Shown here piece after piece: positions 20,500 through 32,219 of a stretch of DNA of 64,000 nt. The notes under the pieces are model-generated. The model was not told where the DNA came from. It did not search any database and saw nothing but the letters and a program-made list of their open reading frames with translations. Both the position numbers and the translations under genes were made by a program. The DNA comes from Lactuca virosa (Eukaryota; Streptophyta; Magnoliopsida; Asterales; Asteraceae), in NCBI GenBank assembly GCA_928212115.1, contig CAKMRJ010005634.1, positions 123,244,350 to 123,308,349 on the forward strand, given 5' to 3'. Within the stretch, counting starts at the first letter, position 1; every line of letters begins with the position of its first letter.

Positions 20500-22314
20500 G
20501 TGTCATCATTCGAGGGGGAGAGTACACATGTCAATGATGATACTTTATCAGAATTGGAAGAAGAAATCAATGCAGAATTGGATCCCTCTTGTGATCCAAA
20601 TTATCCTCCACTTATTAAATGGACCAAAGATCATCCTCAGAGTCAAATTATTGGAGAATCTTCAGAAACGGTGTTAACTCGATCACAGATCAAAGCGAAA
20701 CAAGCTGCACTCTTTTCTCAAGTAGAGTTTTGCATGTTCAACTCCTTTGTTTCCAAAGTTGAACCGAAGACCGTTAGCTCAGCACTTGATCATTCTGACT
20801 GGGTTCAAGCCATGCAAGATGAGTTGAATGAGTTTGAAAGAAACAAAGTATGGCGTCTTATTCCAACTCCAAAGGATGCTTCGGTTGTCGGTCTCAAATG
20901 GGTATTCAGAAATAAGATGGATAAGGAGGGGAACGTGATTCGCAACAAAGCTCGTTTAGTGGTGAAAGGCTACTGTCAAGAAGAAGGTATCGATTATGAA
21001 GAGACTTTCGCTCCAGTTGCTAGATTAGAGTCTGTTCGTATCTTTCTTGCCTATGCTGCACACAAAAACTTTGAAGTCTATCAGATGGACGTCAAGTGTG
21101 CCTTTCTCAACGGTGAACTTGAAGAAACTGTGTACGTTGAACAACCGCCGGGCTTCGTGAACGAAAAGTATCCAGGTCACTGCTACATACTTGACAAAGC
21201 GGTATATGGCTTAAAGCAGGCTCCCAGAGCATGGTATGAAACTCTCACTCGGTTCTTAAAAATGTCTAGATTCAAACAAGGCTCGGTTGACCCAACCTTC
21301 TTTCGAAAGAGAGAGGGTAACCACCTTATGATAGTCCAAATTTATGTTGATGACATCATCTTCGGCTCCACGAATCCCAGCTTAACAGCTGAATTCAGGA
21401 AGTTGATGGAAACTAAATTTGAGATGAGCTCAATGGGTCCAATTAACTTTTTCCTTGGCTTAAACATTAGACAGGGACCCGAAGGCATCTTTATTAACCA
21501 GGAGGCATACACCAAGACACTGCTTGCTAAGTTTGGAATGATGGGAGACTCCAGAGTTAAAGTTCCAATGGCTTTTGGGACAAAGCTTACACCTTCATTG
21601 GAGAAGCCAGCCGCTGACATGACGCTTTATCGACAAATGATTGGCTCACTGATGTATCTCACGGCCAGCAGACCTGACATCATGTTCTCAGTTTGCTATT
21701 GTGCCAGATTTCAAGCTAACCCACGCGAACCTCATTTGCAAGCTGTGAAAAATATCTTTCGATATCTGAAGCGAACCTCCTCTCTCGGTCTTTGGTATCC
21801 GGCCAATTCAGGATTCTTTGTTCAAGCGTTCTCAGACGCTGACTTGGGCGGATGTGGATTAGATCGTAAAAGCACCACTGGAGGATGCCAATTTCTAGAC
21901 GGTAAATTGGTCAGCTGGCAATCGAAGAAACAAACCTGTGTTTCTCTTTCCACGGCTGAAGCTGAATACATCGCTGCTGCCTCATGCACATCTCAGGTGA
22001 TATGGATACAGAGTCAGCTTAGAGATTACGGGCTAAATATGAAGAAAATCCCACTATATTGCGACTCTGAAAGTGCAATTAGGATCTGTCACAACCCAGT
22101 GCAACACTCAAAGACTAAACATATCGCACTGAGGTATCACTTCATTAAAGATCACGTGGAAGATGGCAACGTCGAAATTCACTTTGTAAGGACAACTGAT
22201 CAACTGGCAGATATATTCACTAAGGCTCTTCCTGAAGCAAGTTTCAACAAGATTTTGCAAGGCCTAGGCATGATGGAATCGGAGTCAGTACCAAAATCGC
22301 CTTCGCTTCAATAA
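20500..22314 (+). pseudogene. pol: Sirevirus reverse transcriptase and RNase H (longest intact domain)
   Basis: A 604-codon open frame without stops, carrying the whole copia RT (PF07727 type) and RNase H. RT begins near VWRLIPTPKDASVVGLKWVF and includes KARLVVKGY, MDVKCAFLNGELEE, YGLKQAPRAWY and the catalytic YVDDIIFGS (21343-21354, codon 282). RNase H includes SDADLGG, STTGGCQF, STAEAEYIAAAS, CDSESAI and HSKTKHIALRYHF. RT sequence and element layout support the SIRE clade. It would copy element RNA into DNA inside particles. It is counted as a pseudogene only because upstream gag and integrase frames are broken; this domain itself looks undamaged. Confidence 0.9.
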
Positions 22315-22334
22315 AGGTAAGAGGCGAAATAGAG

Positions 22335-22444
22335 TGAACCGAAATGAACCGAGCGTTCGGTCTATTTCGGGTTCGGTCTATTTCGGGTTCGGGTCGACCA
22401 TGAACCGAAATGAACCGAGCGTTCGGTCTATTTCGGGTTCGGTC
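22335..22444. repeat. 44-bp direct repeat just after Sirevirus pol
   Basis: Two identical 44-bp copies (22335-22378 and 22401-22444), 66 bp apart, built from CCGAAAT and ATTTCGG words that are also inverted repeats of each other. They lie 20 bp after the pol stop. Confidence 0.85.
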
Positions 22445-23978
22445 CATCTGAACTCGTTTGCTTCTTCTCATATCAAGGCGTTTTGTTTGTATTCTTTTGT
22501 ATACTATTTTTTTAAAAATTCCAAAAATATTTTATCTTTCTGTTTTTATTTCTTTTCAGAAACCTTCCAAAAATTCAAAAATATTTCTGTTTCTTTGTTT
22601 GTTGGTTTGTGTGGTGTGTTTCTTTGTTCTTATTAGGTAATAAGAGAACCAGTAAATCAGAATATGGAACTAAGGCAGGTATATTTCTTTCCTTCAGTAC
22701 TAGTTAAGTGTCCCTAGAAGCATGCTGTTGTATGTTGACCAAAGCCTCGAACGATTCTGAGTAAAGCCTTAATGACTTGATAAATACAAATCTTGTCTCA
22801 CCAATCAGGCTATAACATTTACTCTAATCATGAGCTGCCATACTCCTCTCAAATTGAGTTAAGAGGTTTTCTGCTTTGTCAATCAGTTCTAGCAGAGGCA
22901 CTTTCGTTTCTTTTACCCACCTTATTTTTCTCCATCACTGATTCGTTTCACATTTTGTAACCCTTGAGACTCTCAGCCATAACCACTGAGGTTTATGGTT
23001 ATACCAATTCTGTGTTGATGATCTTAAGTTCGTTCACCACGACTTAAGTAAAACCCAAAATCCAACTCCCTTACTGAATTGACGGTGAATACTTTAACGT
23101 TTGATCTATATTATGCACTTCTATGAAATCTCATTTTTCGTTTTGCGCGATCCTAATGAAAGTGCTTATTACCAAAGCTTTTCTTCCAAATGGATCCATG
23201 TTTTAATTTTTTTTCTTCCAATTACGATTTCAACAAGTCACTGAATATGTTCCCTACCTACTTGTTCAATAGATTACATTGATCTAACAAGTACTTCATT
23301 CAGTTTCGGTCTTATATCAAGTCTCGAATTCATGAATTGAAGCGAAAGCCACCTGTTATGAGCCTTAGATTTAAAAGATGCCTTTCAATACTTCTTAACA
23401 AGTATTTGATCGTTATTTAATGGGAAGCCATACAAGCACTTTAAGGTCTCTCTTGACTTTGAAGGAAGAGATTCGTGCCCAAAATCAGTTGCTTTATGTT
23501 TTTTTTAAGACATCACAAATTATCTTGCACAAGTCGCTTTATTTCTTTATCTTTTACACTCTATGCACGAATTTTTTTTCCAAAAACTAGTTCTATTAAT
23601 GGTGCTTCAATGATCGATAAACTTAAAAAGCGATGACGATTCATGTGAAATATGGGGTGACGATTGGGATAGAGTTAAGGCTGACTCAGCATTTCTCCAA
23701 CCGTTAAGATAATTTGCAAAAGTGCTTTTTATGGAATGGCGTGTACAAAGGAAACGCCCTTTCTCTTTCATGCGTCATCACTGGGTATGACTACTGTTCA
23801 TCCGTCAAATCAGGCGCCAGTTCAAATAACTCCAAGATATCAGCCGAATTTTTCTCTCTCCTACTTGTACGTATAAAAGGATTTGGCACGCTGCTCTTTA
23901 CCCTTTTATCACTTTCAAAACTCTCGAAGAACAAAGGCGATTCATCTTACTGTTCATCTTCTTCTCCAAGTTTCTACA
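22445..23978. other. Sirevirus spacer between pol and env-like frame
   Basis: About 1.5 kb without a supported coding region; pyrimidine-rich with many short frames. In Sireviruses the env-like frame is usually separated from pol by noncoding DNA, and it may be expressed by splicing or from its own promoter. I see no decisive splice or promoter signal. Confidence 0.5.
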
Positions 23979-26900
23979 ATGGCAGAATCTTCTTCAGTTC
24001 AAGATACCTCTGTTCACCCAACCCTTCTCACTATCAAACCTCAACAAAACCTGATCATCGATCTCACACCCTTTGTCTATGAACCCTACATGATGTATGT
24101 TGTTGAGTGTCTTAAATACTGGCCTTTAGTCGACGCTCTGTCAAGAGTCGAAGTTGTTCCCATGGCATGCCTCTCACTAATCTACTCCACTGCTTACTAC
24201 GACAAAGCCGCTGAAAGGATTCACTTTGAACTCCACAATGAGAAGTCCTCCATCTCCAAGAACCGCTTATGTGCCCTAATTGGTCTCTCTCAAGAACCAA
24301 CCAAAGTAAACCCTGAATCGATCACTACTGGTCAGTTGTTCTCCATGTTTTATCAAATGGGGTACACTGAAACCCTAACCACCATCACCAAGTTCAAGAA
24401 GTCTTGCCTTCCTCCTCCATGGAATGGCTTATTCACTCTACTGTTCAAAGGACTCTCTAAGCGCAGCGCCGACTCAGATGGAGCAAGCAAGTCCTTTATG
24501 ACTGTGCTTTACGGTCTATATCACGGGATTGATCTGGACTATGGTACAATCATCTGGCAACAACTGATCCAAAGCTTGAGTTCTTCCTCAAGACACTCCG
24601 AAATCTCGTGTGGACGGTACTGGTCAATCATCACCAAGTGGGTAATGGATCGCCTTCACGTTCCAATCATGGCAGACTCTCTTCTCTCCTCTATTGCTAC
24701 TTTTCACACAACGAAGATAATTGTCACGGATCCCACCAAGTATTCTTTCACTGGATCCATCCCTGACACCATGCTTGCTTGTCTGCCTGAAGCAAGTAAA
24801 CTTCTGCAACAATACAGGGAGTTTCCTTCTTCGGGTCCACGGGAACTAACCCTAGCCATGGTTCGATCCATTGAAGAAGCTGACAAGCCAGTCAAGAGGG
24901 GAAAGAAAGCTGCGACTCAGAAGGAGACGAAGGTTGCTAAAACAACCAAGGGGCAAACCCCTACGAAGCGAAGGTCAGACAAGGCCGCTCTGTCCCAGCC
25001 TGAACCCAAGAAGCAGAAAAAGCCCGCTCGGAGACTCATACTCCAATCTTCAAGTGATTCAGACTCAGAGTATGTCCCTCCCAAACACACATCTGCTCCT
25101 CCTTCTGAATCTGAAAGCGAAAGCTCTGACGAGGAAAGCTTCGGGTCGTTGTAATACCCCGCCTCGCTCTCCTACCCCCGAAATTCCAGTTCGCTCCCTC
25201 CCTCCTTCTCCTCCACCCGTTTCTGTCCCAGTATCCATACCTCCTATATTTCCCATCTCTACATCTCAACCATCTAACACTACTCCCATCCCTAATCCAA
25301 TCTTTACCAACACTACCACTACCACCACTACTACACAAGCTCATTCTTCAGCTCCTATCCCACAATGTTACCACTGAACCTCCTGTCACAACCAAACCCT
25401 TATCACCTACCCCATCTACAGACACCACCCCTGTTCTTGGAGGTGAGGACTTGGAATTTGATTCCACCTATTTCAGTCCTTACCGTGTCCAGAGTGATGA
25501 AGATGAAGATGCACCTGTAACCAAGCGTCATCTCAAAGCAGTCAATGATAAACTTGATCAACTTATTTCCTCTTCTTCCTCTGGGGCTTATTCATATGCT
25601 GCTCTCAAAGCATTATTTTCTTCTATTGTAAAAGAACATGGCGCATCCCTTTCTGCTGCAGCCAAGGCTATCGACGCCTCTACTTCCCAGTGTCAAAAGG
25701 CCTCGCTTGCAGTCGAGTCCTCCTCTAAAGAATGCAGAGAGGCGACCGCAAAAGTCGACAAACTAATTTCTGAGGCTAACCTATTTCTAGATTCATTGCA
25801 GGCTGCTGCTCAAAAGAATGCTAAGACAGTAAATGATTCGGTTGCAAATCTTCAGCGTTCTCTAGTACTCGAACGAGCTAATCTTGAAGTTGCCCGAAAA
25901 GCCATTGAAGCTGCAAATGTCAATCTGCATGATAAAGTCAATGATCGCTTAACTCAACTGGAGGCAGAATTGGCAGTTGAAAATCGAGTCATGGATGAAC
26001 TCGACAAGCGAACCTCTCAACTAAAAATCCAGAATCTCAAACTTCGCACTGCAATAGCTGAACTCAATGACTTGAAGTCTGAGAGGGAAGTTCTTCGAGG
26101 CTCAGCTGTTGATGTTCACTCCATCTTACTTCACCTCCTTGAAGCCCATGATCCTATCATCACCATCACCACTCGCAGGCATTTGGCTGATAAACTTCGA
26201 CCTGCACTGGCCATTCTTAGTCGTATTGAGGGTGTTCCGGTGCCTGGTGTCCAACCGAAACAAGGGGAGAGAAGAAGAAGGTTAATGAAGCTTCGGTCAG
26301 TGATAGATGCAAGAAGAAGAAGAAAATTGGTGAAGATGATGATACTGATGATGATATTGAAGATATTTTTAAACCAGATCCCTCTAATCCTTTTCAGAAA
26401 ACAAAGGCATCTGATAAGGAACTTGAAGAAAAATTGATGAAGGAATCGATAGAGCTTGAAAAAGAGCTTAAAGAAAAAGAGCTCCTGGAAAAGAAGAAGT
26501 CCATTTTTCCTGTGTGGACTCTTGATTCGCTTCAAAAGTGTGTTATCGATGAACCTTGTACACTGTGGCTTGAGCCTGTGATGTCGTTTGGGCTTGAAAA
26601 CTCCAAGGATGCACAGTTTGACATGCCGATCACGCGAAAGGCATTCATCTTTCACTGCTTTAACTCAACTGTTTCTATTCCCTCTCCAGACCCGAAGGTT
26701 GATCGGGATCTTTTGGAGTTCTATCTGGAGTTTGCTCAGCCACAACACCTGACATGGAGCTTACAGAAGATTACTACTGTCAAGGTTCTGAAGCCTTACT
26801 CAGCAGGGAAGTTTGTCAATGTGAAATTCAAAGTGACTCGAGGCTCTGAAGGCTCGGTTCATAACTTCCCCCTTGCTGATCTACCGAACCTCAATCCCCA

Positions 26901-27369
26901 CGACTGGATACTTCTCAACAACATCCTGATGTCAAATCCACAGGAGTACCAGCCGATCATAGACCATATCAAGCGAATGCTTGTATGCTACATTCACGAA
27001 GTGGCGAAAATGGACCAAGAGATCGGCGCTGCCATTCACAAGCGTCCAACGATCAAACCTTCCGGCAGAATGGGCGATGTGAATGTTATGGTCAAGGGTA
27101 GAATCGACCCACTGTCTCACACAGTAATGTTTGTCAGAGGCGAAAAGCAAAAATGTATCTTCGCTCTGTGTGATAAGCACTTATTCTCAACTGCTTGCTT
27201 GGAACATATCTTGGAGATTATCCACAAGTGCAATCAGAATTCTACAGCCGATAAGAAGCTGTTTACTGACATGATACGATGGTACATTCAGTTTCGGCAA
27301 ACACTTCTTGCAGTCATCCCTCGGCTGTTCAAGGTTGTCAAGACTGTGAAGCCTACTCAAAGAAATTGA
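23979..27369 (+). pseudogene. Sirevirus env-like frame, broken by three frameshifts
   Basis: Position (after pol, before the 3' LTR) marks it as the Sirevirus env-like gene; its function is not known. The start is taken at ATG 23979 (context acaATGG) rather than 23883. The frame is open to 25154, shifts near 25120-25154, shifts again near 25365-25377, and once more near 26270, ending TGA at 27367-27369. The total is about 1,130 codons. Segment 1 (about 390 codons) is globular, ending in Lys/Arg-rich, nuclear-signal-like stretches and a Ser/Glu tail. Next comes a Pro/Thr/Ser-rich linker, then a long predicted coiled coil (25500-26110, heptads such as LDKRTSQLKIQNLKLRTAIAELND). An acidic and then Glu/Lys-rich region follows, and a C-terminal globular part of about 300 codons. 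I see no signal peptide or clear membrane helix, so a surface-protein role is doubtful. Confidence 0.75.
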
Positions 27370-27390
27370 TCTCTCGCCTCATTCGACGCA

Positions 27391-27401
27391 AAGGGGGAGA
27401 T
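27391..27401 (+). promoter_or_regulatory. Sirevirus polypurine tract
   Basis: aagggggagat directly before the 3' LTR; primes plus-strand DNA synthesis. Confidence 0.85.
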
Positions 27402-27730
27402 TGTTGGGCTTATAGTGTTGCGTCATGGGCTCGCTCCTTAGCCCAATTTTGATTTCCGGTTTGGGCCTGTCCAACCGTGCATGTTTTCTCTAGGGTTTAG
27501 TATTTAAGCTGCATGCATGCAGTCTTTGTAAATACGCTTTGCTTTTTATTCTTTTTGAGTATTGTAAACCCTAGCCCGCCTCTACAGTGGAAGTTCTTCA
27601 TAGAGCTCTGTTGAGGCGTGACTATATTTGAATCATAAGCATATTGTTGATTCTGTTATTGTGTTTGTTTTGTTTGATCTTTATCTTTTACCTGTGAAAG
27701 ATCTAATCGATCTGAGATTTATTCTCATCA
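27402..27730 (+). repeat. Sirevirus 3' LTR
   Basis: 329 bp, five substitutions from the 5' LTR by my count. It is followed by aattag, which restarts the interrupted OUTER LTR. Confidence 0.95.
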
Positions 27731-27736
27731 AATTAG

Positions 27737-28329
27737 TATTGATCAAGAATTAGTTTGAATTAATTTTGTGATCAAAAGAGACTAATTGAATAAATGGGGA
27801 TTAATTTGGTAAATCATTCATTCTTGTATAGTGGGCTTATGATCCATAGTTCTTCATGATGGGGCTAAACCCATGTGGTGACCCATGGACATTCCATGGA
27901 GGTTAAAACCTATGGATCATGAGGAATGTGGAAATGCATGAGTTACATGGTGTAACCCTAATTGCATTACACTATATAAAGGACCCCATAAGCTTGGAAA
28001 TTGGCACTTAAAGATACACAAGTGAGGGCTAGCCGATTTTGGTGCAATATAATCTTCTCTCAAGTTATTCCAATCTGTTGGTGGTGTTGTGTGAAGCATT
28101 TAAGGCATCACATTAGGGGTGCTAGGCTCACAAGGTCTTAAGGAATCCAAGCTACAACAAAGGTATGTCATTCTACTAGTTTTTATATTACATATACCTC
28201 ATGATATGCTAGTTAGGATGGAACTTTGGGAAAAATGAAAGTTTTCATGTATAATAGAGAAAACATAGATCGAAGGTTTCTAGGGTTGCATGCACACCAT
28301 AGGAGTGTTAGAATGCTCAAATCCCAACA
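27737..28329 (+). repeat. OUTER 5' LTR, right part
   Basis: Continues the LTR broken at 7636 and ends CAAATCCCAACA. Homologous to the right parts of the copy A and B LTRs, including the atagagaaaacatagatc segment. The primer site TGGTATCAGAGA follows at 28331-28342, with one difference from the tRNA-iMet match used by the other elements. Confidence 0.9.
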
Positions 28330-29785
28330 GTGGTATCAGAGACTAGGCTTGTTTTCAATTATACTTGATGCTACTTGCTTTAAAATCGATTTTCTGCTCA
28401 CTATTCAGTGAACTCGCCGAGTCCATTGGGGGGACTCGACGAGTCCATGTTGAAATTCATCCAACTCGTCGAGTTGGTTCATGCACTCGACGAGTTGGAG
28501 GCCCAGAGTGCAGAATTTCGAGTTTCAATGCTGGAATTGGACTAGGATCATTACCCTAAACTGTTTTTAGATTGTTAGACCTGTTTTTGATGTGGTAATG
28601 ATTGTGCTTATCCAATTTCAAAGATAATTGTCAAAGTTTCAAGTTTTATATTAAGTTCATATGATTCTTGAAAATTGTTGATATGAATTATGCATGCTTA
28701 TGAGTTTTGTTAGATCATAGAAATTATTTGACATGCTTGTTAGTTTAATTGTTGATCTAAATGATTTATAATGGACTTCATAACTTGTCCTCAAGTTATG
28801 GAATTCCAAGAGTCTTTTCCATTAAAATCATTAAAACTCATAAGTTATAGAAATGAAAGGTTTTGAATAGTTTCAAAACTTGCCCTCAAGTTTTGGAATT
28901 TGTAAAGTCACTTTAGAAAACTTTAATTCCAAACCCTAGAATTTTAAAAGTTTAAAATTCAACCCTTATACTTTATAGTATTATAAGTTAATAATATATA
29001 TATGTATAAGATCAAGTCAGTCTTACCGTTAGTAGGCCTCATTCACGAAGCCGGTCTATAAGGGGCTATAAGGTTGTTGCCTATAAAATGGCAGCTTAAT
29101 GGGTGTCCACTCTCACCCACCGCTTCCTTGACTGGTGGAGGGTCGTTAGCCGAACGGGTAGGACAAAGACTATAATTCTCATTAAAAGTATAATGATAAA
29201 TATAAAGTAACTAAACATTTTACAAATTCCCAATCTTAGTTACTTTAGGAAAATGTGAAATTGATGCTAACCCATGAAATTACACTTTGCACCTTGCTAA
29301 GTCGTTAGTGGAGCGTATGTGGTTAACCGGCACACTAACTTGGACTAACAAGGGTGGCAAAGGGTGGCTTAAGGTTTATCATAGATCGGTGGAGCATGTG
29401 TGGTTAACCGGCACATCGATTAGGTGATAAAATTAAGAGTACCAAGTTAATTTGCATGGTTATTCACACCTTGTTTGTGATCCTCGGTATCCCAGTCACA
29501 AACTTGAAGGGCATAATCGAGATTTAAACATGCCATTGAATTGTTCAATGAATCTCAAAAGATCTAGGAGTTTCAATCCAATTAAAACCTAATAATCTAT
29601 TTCGTTTTTCATGGTGGAAATTGGTAAATCGTCATTTACCTACCTTCAAATATTTTGTAGCTTGGATTACGACATCCCTCTTCCAAGTTATAAAATATTG
29701 TGTTGGGTCCTAGCCTTAATATTTCATTTGGGTGTCTTATTAAGGACTCTTTATCTAATCTAAACTTGTCTTTCTTCCTATTCAG
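28330..29785 (+). promoter_or_regulatory. OUTER leader with palindromes and hairpins
   Basis: Noncoding leader before gag. At 28408-28500 lie four ACTCGNCGAGT palindromes, one with arms CCAACTCG/CGAGTTGG (28461-28477). TCCT- or CCCT-loop hairpins lie at 28779-28800 and 28874-28895. The block conserved with copies A and B is at about 29009-29175, with stem GTTGCC/GGCAGC (29076-29095). A GGTTAACCGG-core hairpin lies at 29292-29353, GTTTGTGA/TCACAAAC at 29473-29503, GGTAAAT/ATTTACC at 29623-29640, and a CGACATCCC-loop hairpin near 29660-29695. Homology with copy B continues to the gag ATG. Confidence 0.6.
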
Positions 29786-31039
29786 ATGTCTTCCAACAAT
29801 GCTTCTGGCTCAAACCCTTCTGGCTCCTTCTCTCTCATGAACCTTTATGGGAGAGTCATCTTTGATGGTTCCAACTTCAATGATTGGAATAGGAACATCA
29901 GGACGGTCACTCGTTATGAGGATAAGGAATATGTCCTAGACAAGGAGCTAAAGGAAATCGATGAGTCTTCTGCTACTCCAGAGGAGATTGTTGAGTACAC
30001 TAGCCATGAGAAGGATGCTACTAAGGTGTCTTGTATCATGTTGGCTACCATGACAGCAGAACTCCAGAAATCCTATGAAGATTTCTACCCTTATGAGATG
30101 CACCAGGTTCAGATGGAAAGATACCATCAGAGTGCTCGTCAAGAGAGGTATGAAATCATCTCTTCCATGATAACAACCAGGATGAAGGATGGTGAACCCA
30201 TCATGGGCCACTTGCAGAAGATGCAAATGTTTGTGGACCGATTGCTAAATTTGAATGTGAACTTCCCTAAGGAGTTGGCTATTGATATGATATTGCACTC
30301 CTTACATCCATGTTATGATCAGTTCTGTATGACCTATTATATGAACAAGGAGGAGGTCACACTTAGCAAACTTCAAGGACTTTTGAGGACAGCCGAAACT
30401 AGTCTCAAAGGTAAAGTCGTTGTTACTACTCCTACCACCGCCCCTGTTCTGGCAATCGGGAAAGGTAAAGGGAAGAAGAGGAAGACCCCTTCAAAGGGTA
30501 CCAATGTAAAGTCTTTTGATGGCTCCTCTTCGAGTGGAACCAAAGTTGGTTCTGCCACTCCTTCTTCCAACCCAAAGGATGCACAATGCTTCTACTGTCA
30601 GGAAAAAGGGCACTGGAAGCGAAGTTGCCCCAAGTATTTGCAGGATGTAAAGGATGGGAAAGTAAAACCCACCCATGCAGGTATTTACACTACATTGTCT
30701 AATAACTCACCACATACTAATTATTGGGTCCTTGATACAGGGTGTGGAATTCACATTTGTTCTGATTTGCAGGGCCTAAAAAGAAGTGAGGATGTGGATC
30801 ACGGGAAGATAAACTTGATCATGGGGAATATGAAAGCTTCACCTGTCACCAAGATTGGAGTTTATTCTTTATTGCTTAGTAGCGGGTTAATATTAGATTT
30901 GAATAAATTTTGTTACTCGTCTGAAATGGCGAGAAATATTATTTCCTTTCATGGTTTGTACAAACAAGGATTTACTTTTTCATTTTATAATGAATGTGGT
31001 GATATTAATGCTTTTTATAATGGTGTTTTTTTATTTTAA
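29786..31039 (+). pseudogene. gag: OUTER gag and protease
   Basis: Open for 417 codons from ATG 29786. Gag includes NFNDWNRNIRTVTRYEDKEY near codon 30-50 and a complete zinc knuckle CFYCQEKGHWKRSC from codon 268. The protease active site is YWVLDTGCGIHICSD with D-T-G at codon 317. The frame ends in a T-rich run at 31025-31039, where a one-base length change moves it into the frame of the downstream integrase (30951-31679). Gag would make the particle and the protease would cut the polyprotein. Copia polyproteins are normally one frame, so the shift is damage rather than programmed, but a slippery T run makes this worth checking. Confidence 0.85.
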
Positions 31040-32219
31040 AGCATTACCTTGTGATGGTGTATATGAAACTGTGGCGGTTGTAGACAACTTAGGAAATAAT
31101 GTTTTGCATATTGATTCTTCCACTAGTTTAGATAAGGCATCCTTGTGGCATTGTCGTCTTGGACATGTCAACAAGAAGCGCATAGGCCAACTCCAAAAGG
31201 CTGGAGTCTTGGAGTCATTTGACTTAAGGTCGGATGATAGTTGCGAATCTTGTTTACTTGGAAAAATGACTAAGTCACCCTTCACTGGTACTTGTGCTAG
31301 GGGTGAAGGTTTGTTGGACCTCATACATACTGATGTGTGTGGACCCTTCAGAACCGCCACAAGGGATGCTAACCGCTTTTATGTGACTTTTACTGATGAT
31401 TACAGTAGGTATGGATATATTTACTTAATCAAGCATAAGTCAGAAACCTTTGAGAAATTCAAAGAGTTTAAACAGGAAGTGGAGAATCAGTTGGGCAGGA
31501 AGATAAAGATGCTCCAATCCGATCGAGGTGGTGAGTATCTTAGTATCGAGTTCCTTGACTATCTTAAGGAATGTGGAATTGTTTCACAATTGACACCTCC
31601 TAGGACACCACAGCTGAATGGTGTGGCTAAGAGGCGTAATCGAACCTTGTTAGACATGGTTCGTTCCATGATGAGTTGAGCTTCGTTACCAATCTCATTC
31701 TGGGGGTATGCCTTAGAGACTGCCGCCCATATCCTTAATCTAGTTCCCACCAAGAAGGTTGCCAAAACACCTCACGAGATGTGGACTGGGAAAGTGCCGA
31801 CTTTAGACCACATCAAGATTTGGGGTTGCGAGGTTTTTGTGAGGTGCGAGACTCACGACAAGCTCGAACCTCGAAGTGAGCGGTGTATTTTCATCGGCTA
31901 CCCACATAAATCTTTTGGCTATCTCTTCTACAGACCGAGTGACAATGTTGTTTTCATGGCGAGGAGAGGAGTCTTTCATGAGAGAGAATTCATAAGCCAA
32001 GGAAACAGTGGGAGGCAAATTGACCTTGAAGAACTTCAAGAGTCAAGCGGTGAAGGAACCTCAAACACTAGCAATCAACCTGAGGAGGAAACTCCTGTTG
32101 AGTCGATTGATGAATCCGTACCTCTGAGGCGTTCCACGAGAGTTAGGAGCACACCTGAATTTTATTATGGTTTCCATATTACTACAAAGGTGATGCATTT
32201 ATCAGTGATAGTACACTGA
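31040..32219 (+). pseudogene. pol: OUTER integrase with stop and lost catalytic residue
   Basis: Zinc region with His pair and Cys pair (LWHCRLGHVNKKR, CESCLLGK), then the integrase core: Asp in HTDVCGP (31332), Asp in QSDRGGEYL (31521). The position expected for the catalytic Glu, 36 residues later (31629-31631), reads AAG, Lys, in GVAKRRNRT. An in-frame TGA lies at 31677-31679 and the same frame continues to 32219 through the C-terminal part (WGCEVFVRCETHDKLEPRSERCIFIGY). A frameshift near 32187-32219 separates it from RT. Both the stop and the missing acid mean that this copy cannot integrate DNA by itself. Confidence 0.85.

Larger units (their letters stand above)
7637..27730 (+). mobile_element. 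Sirevirus-type Ty1/copia element with env-like frame, itself interrupted
   Basis: Two 329-bp LTRs (7637-7965 and 27402-27730) enclose a primer site, a very long gag, pol in copia order (protease, integrase, RT, RNase H), and a long extra frame between pol and the 3' LTR. That layout, together with the RT sequence, is the hallmark of Sireviruses. The flanking repeat is aattag at 7631-7636 and 27731-27736 (5 or 6 bp depending on where the LTR end is drawn). Removing nested copy A (9945-17296) leaves about 12.7 kb. The LTRs differ at 5 of 329 sites by my count (1.5 percent); at an assumed 1.3e-8 changes per site per year this is roughly 0.6 million years. All reading frames are broken. Confidence 0.9.

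Noticed and set aside
23714..24082. 122-codon frame overlapping the env-like start
   Set aside because: Out of frame with the long conserved product and lacking any motif; the ATG at 23979 in the other frame leads the long frame.
31025..31039. Programmed frameshift at the T run between OUTER protease and integrase
   Set aside because: Copia elements are normally a single frame and this copy has several other frameshifts and stops; simple decay is more likely.
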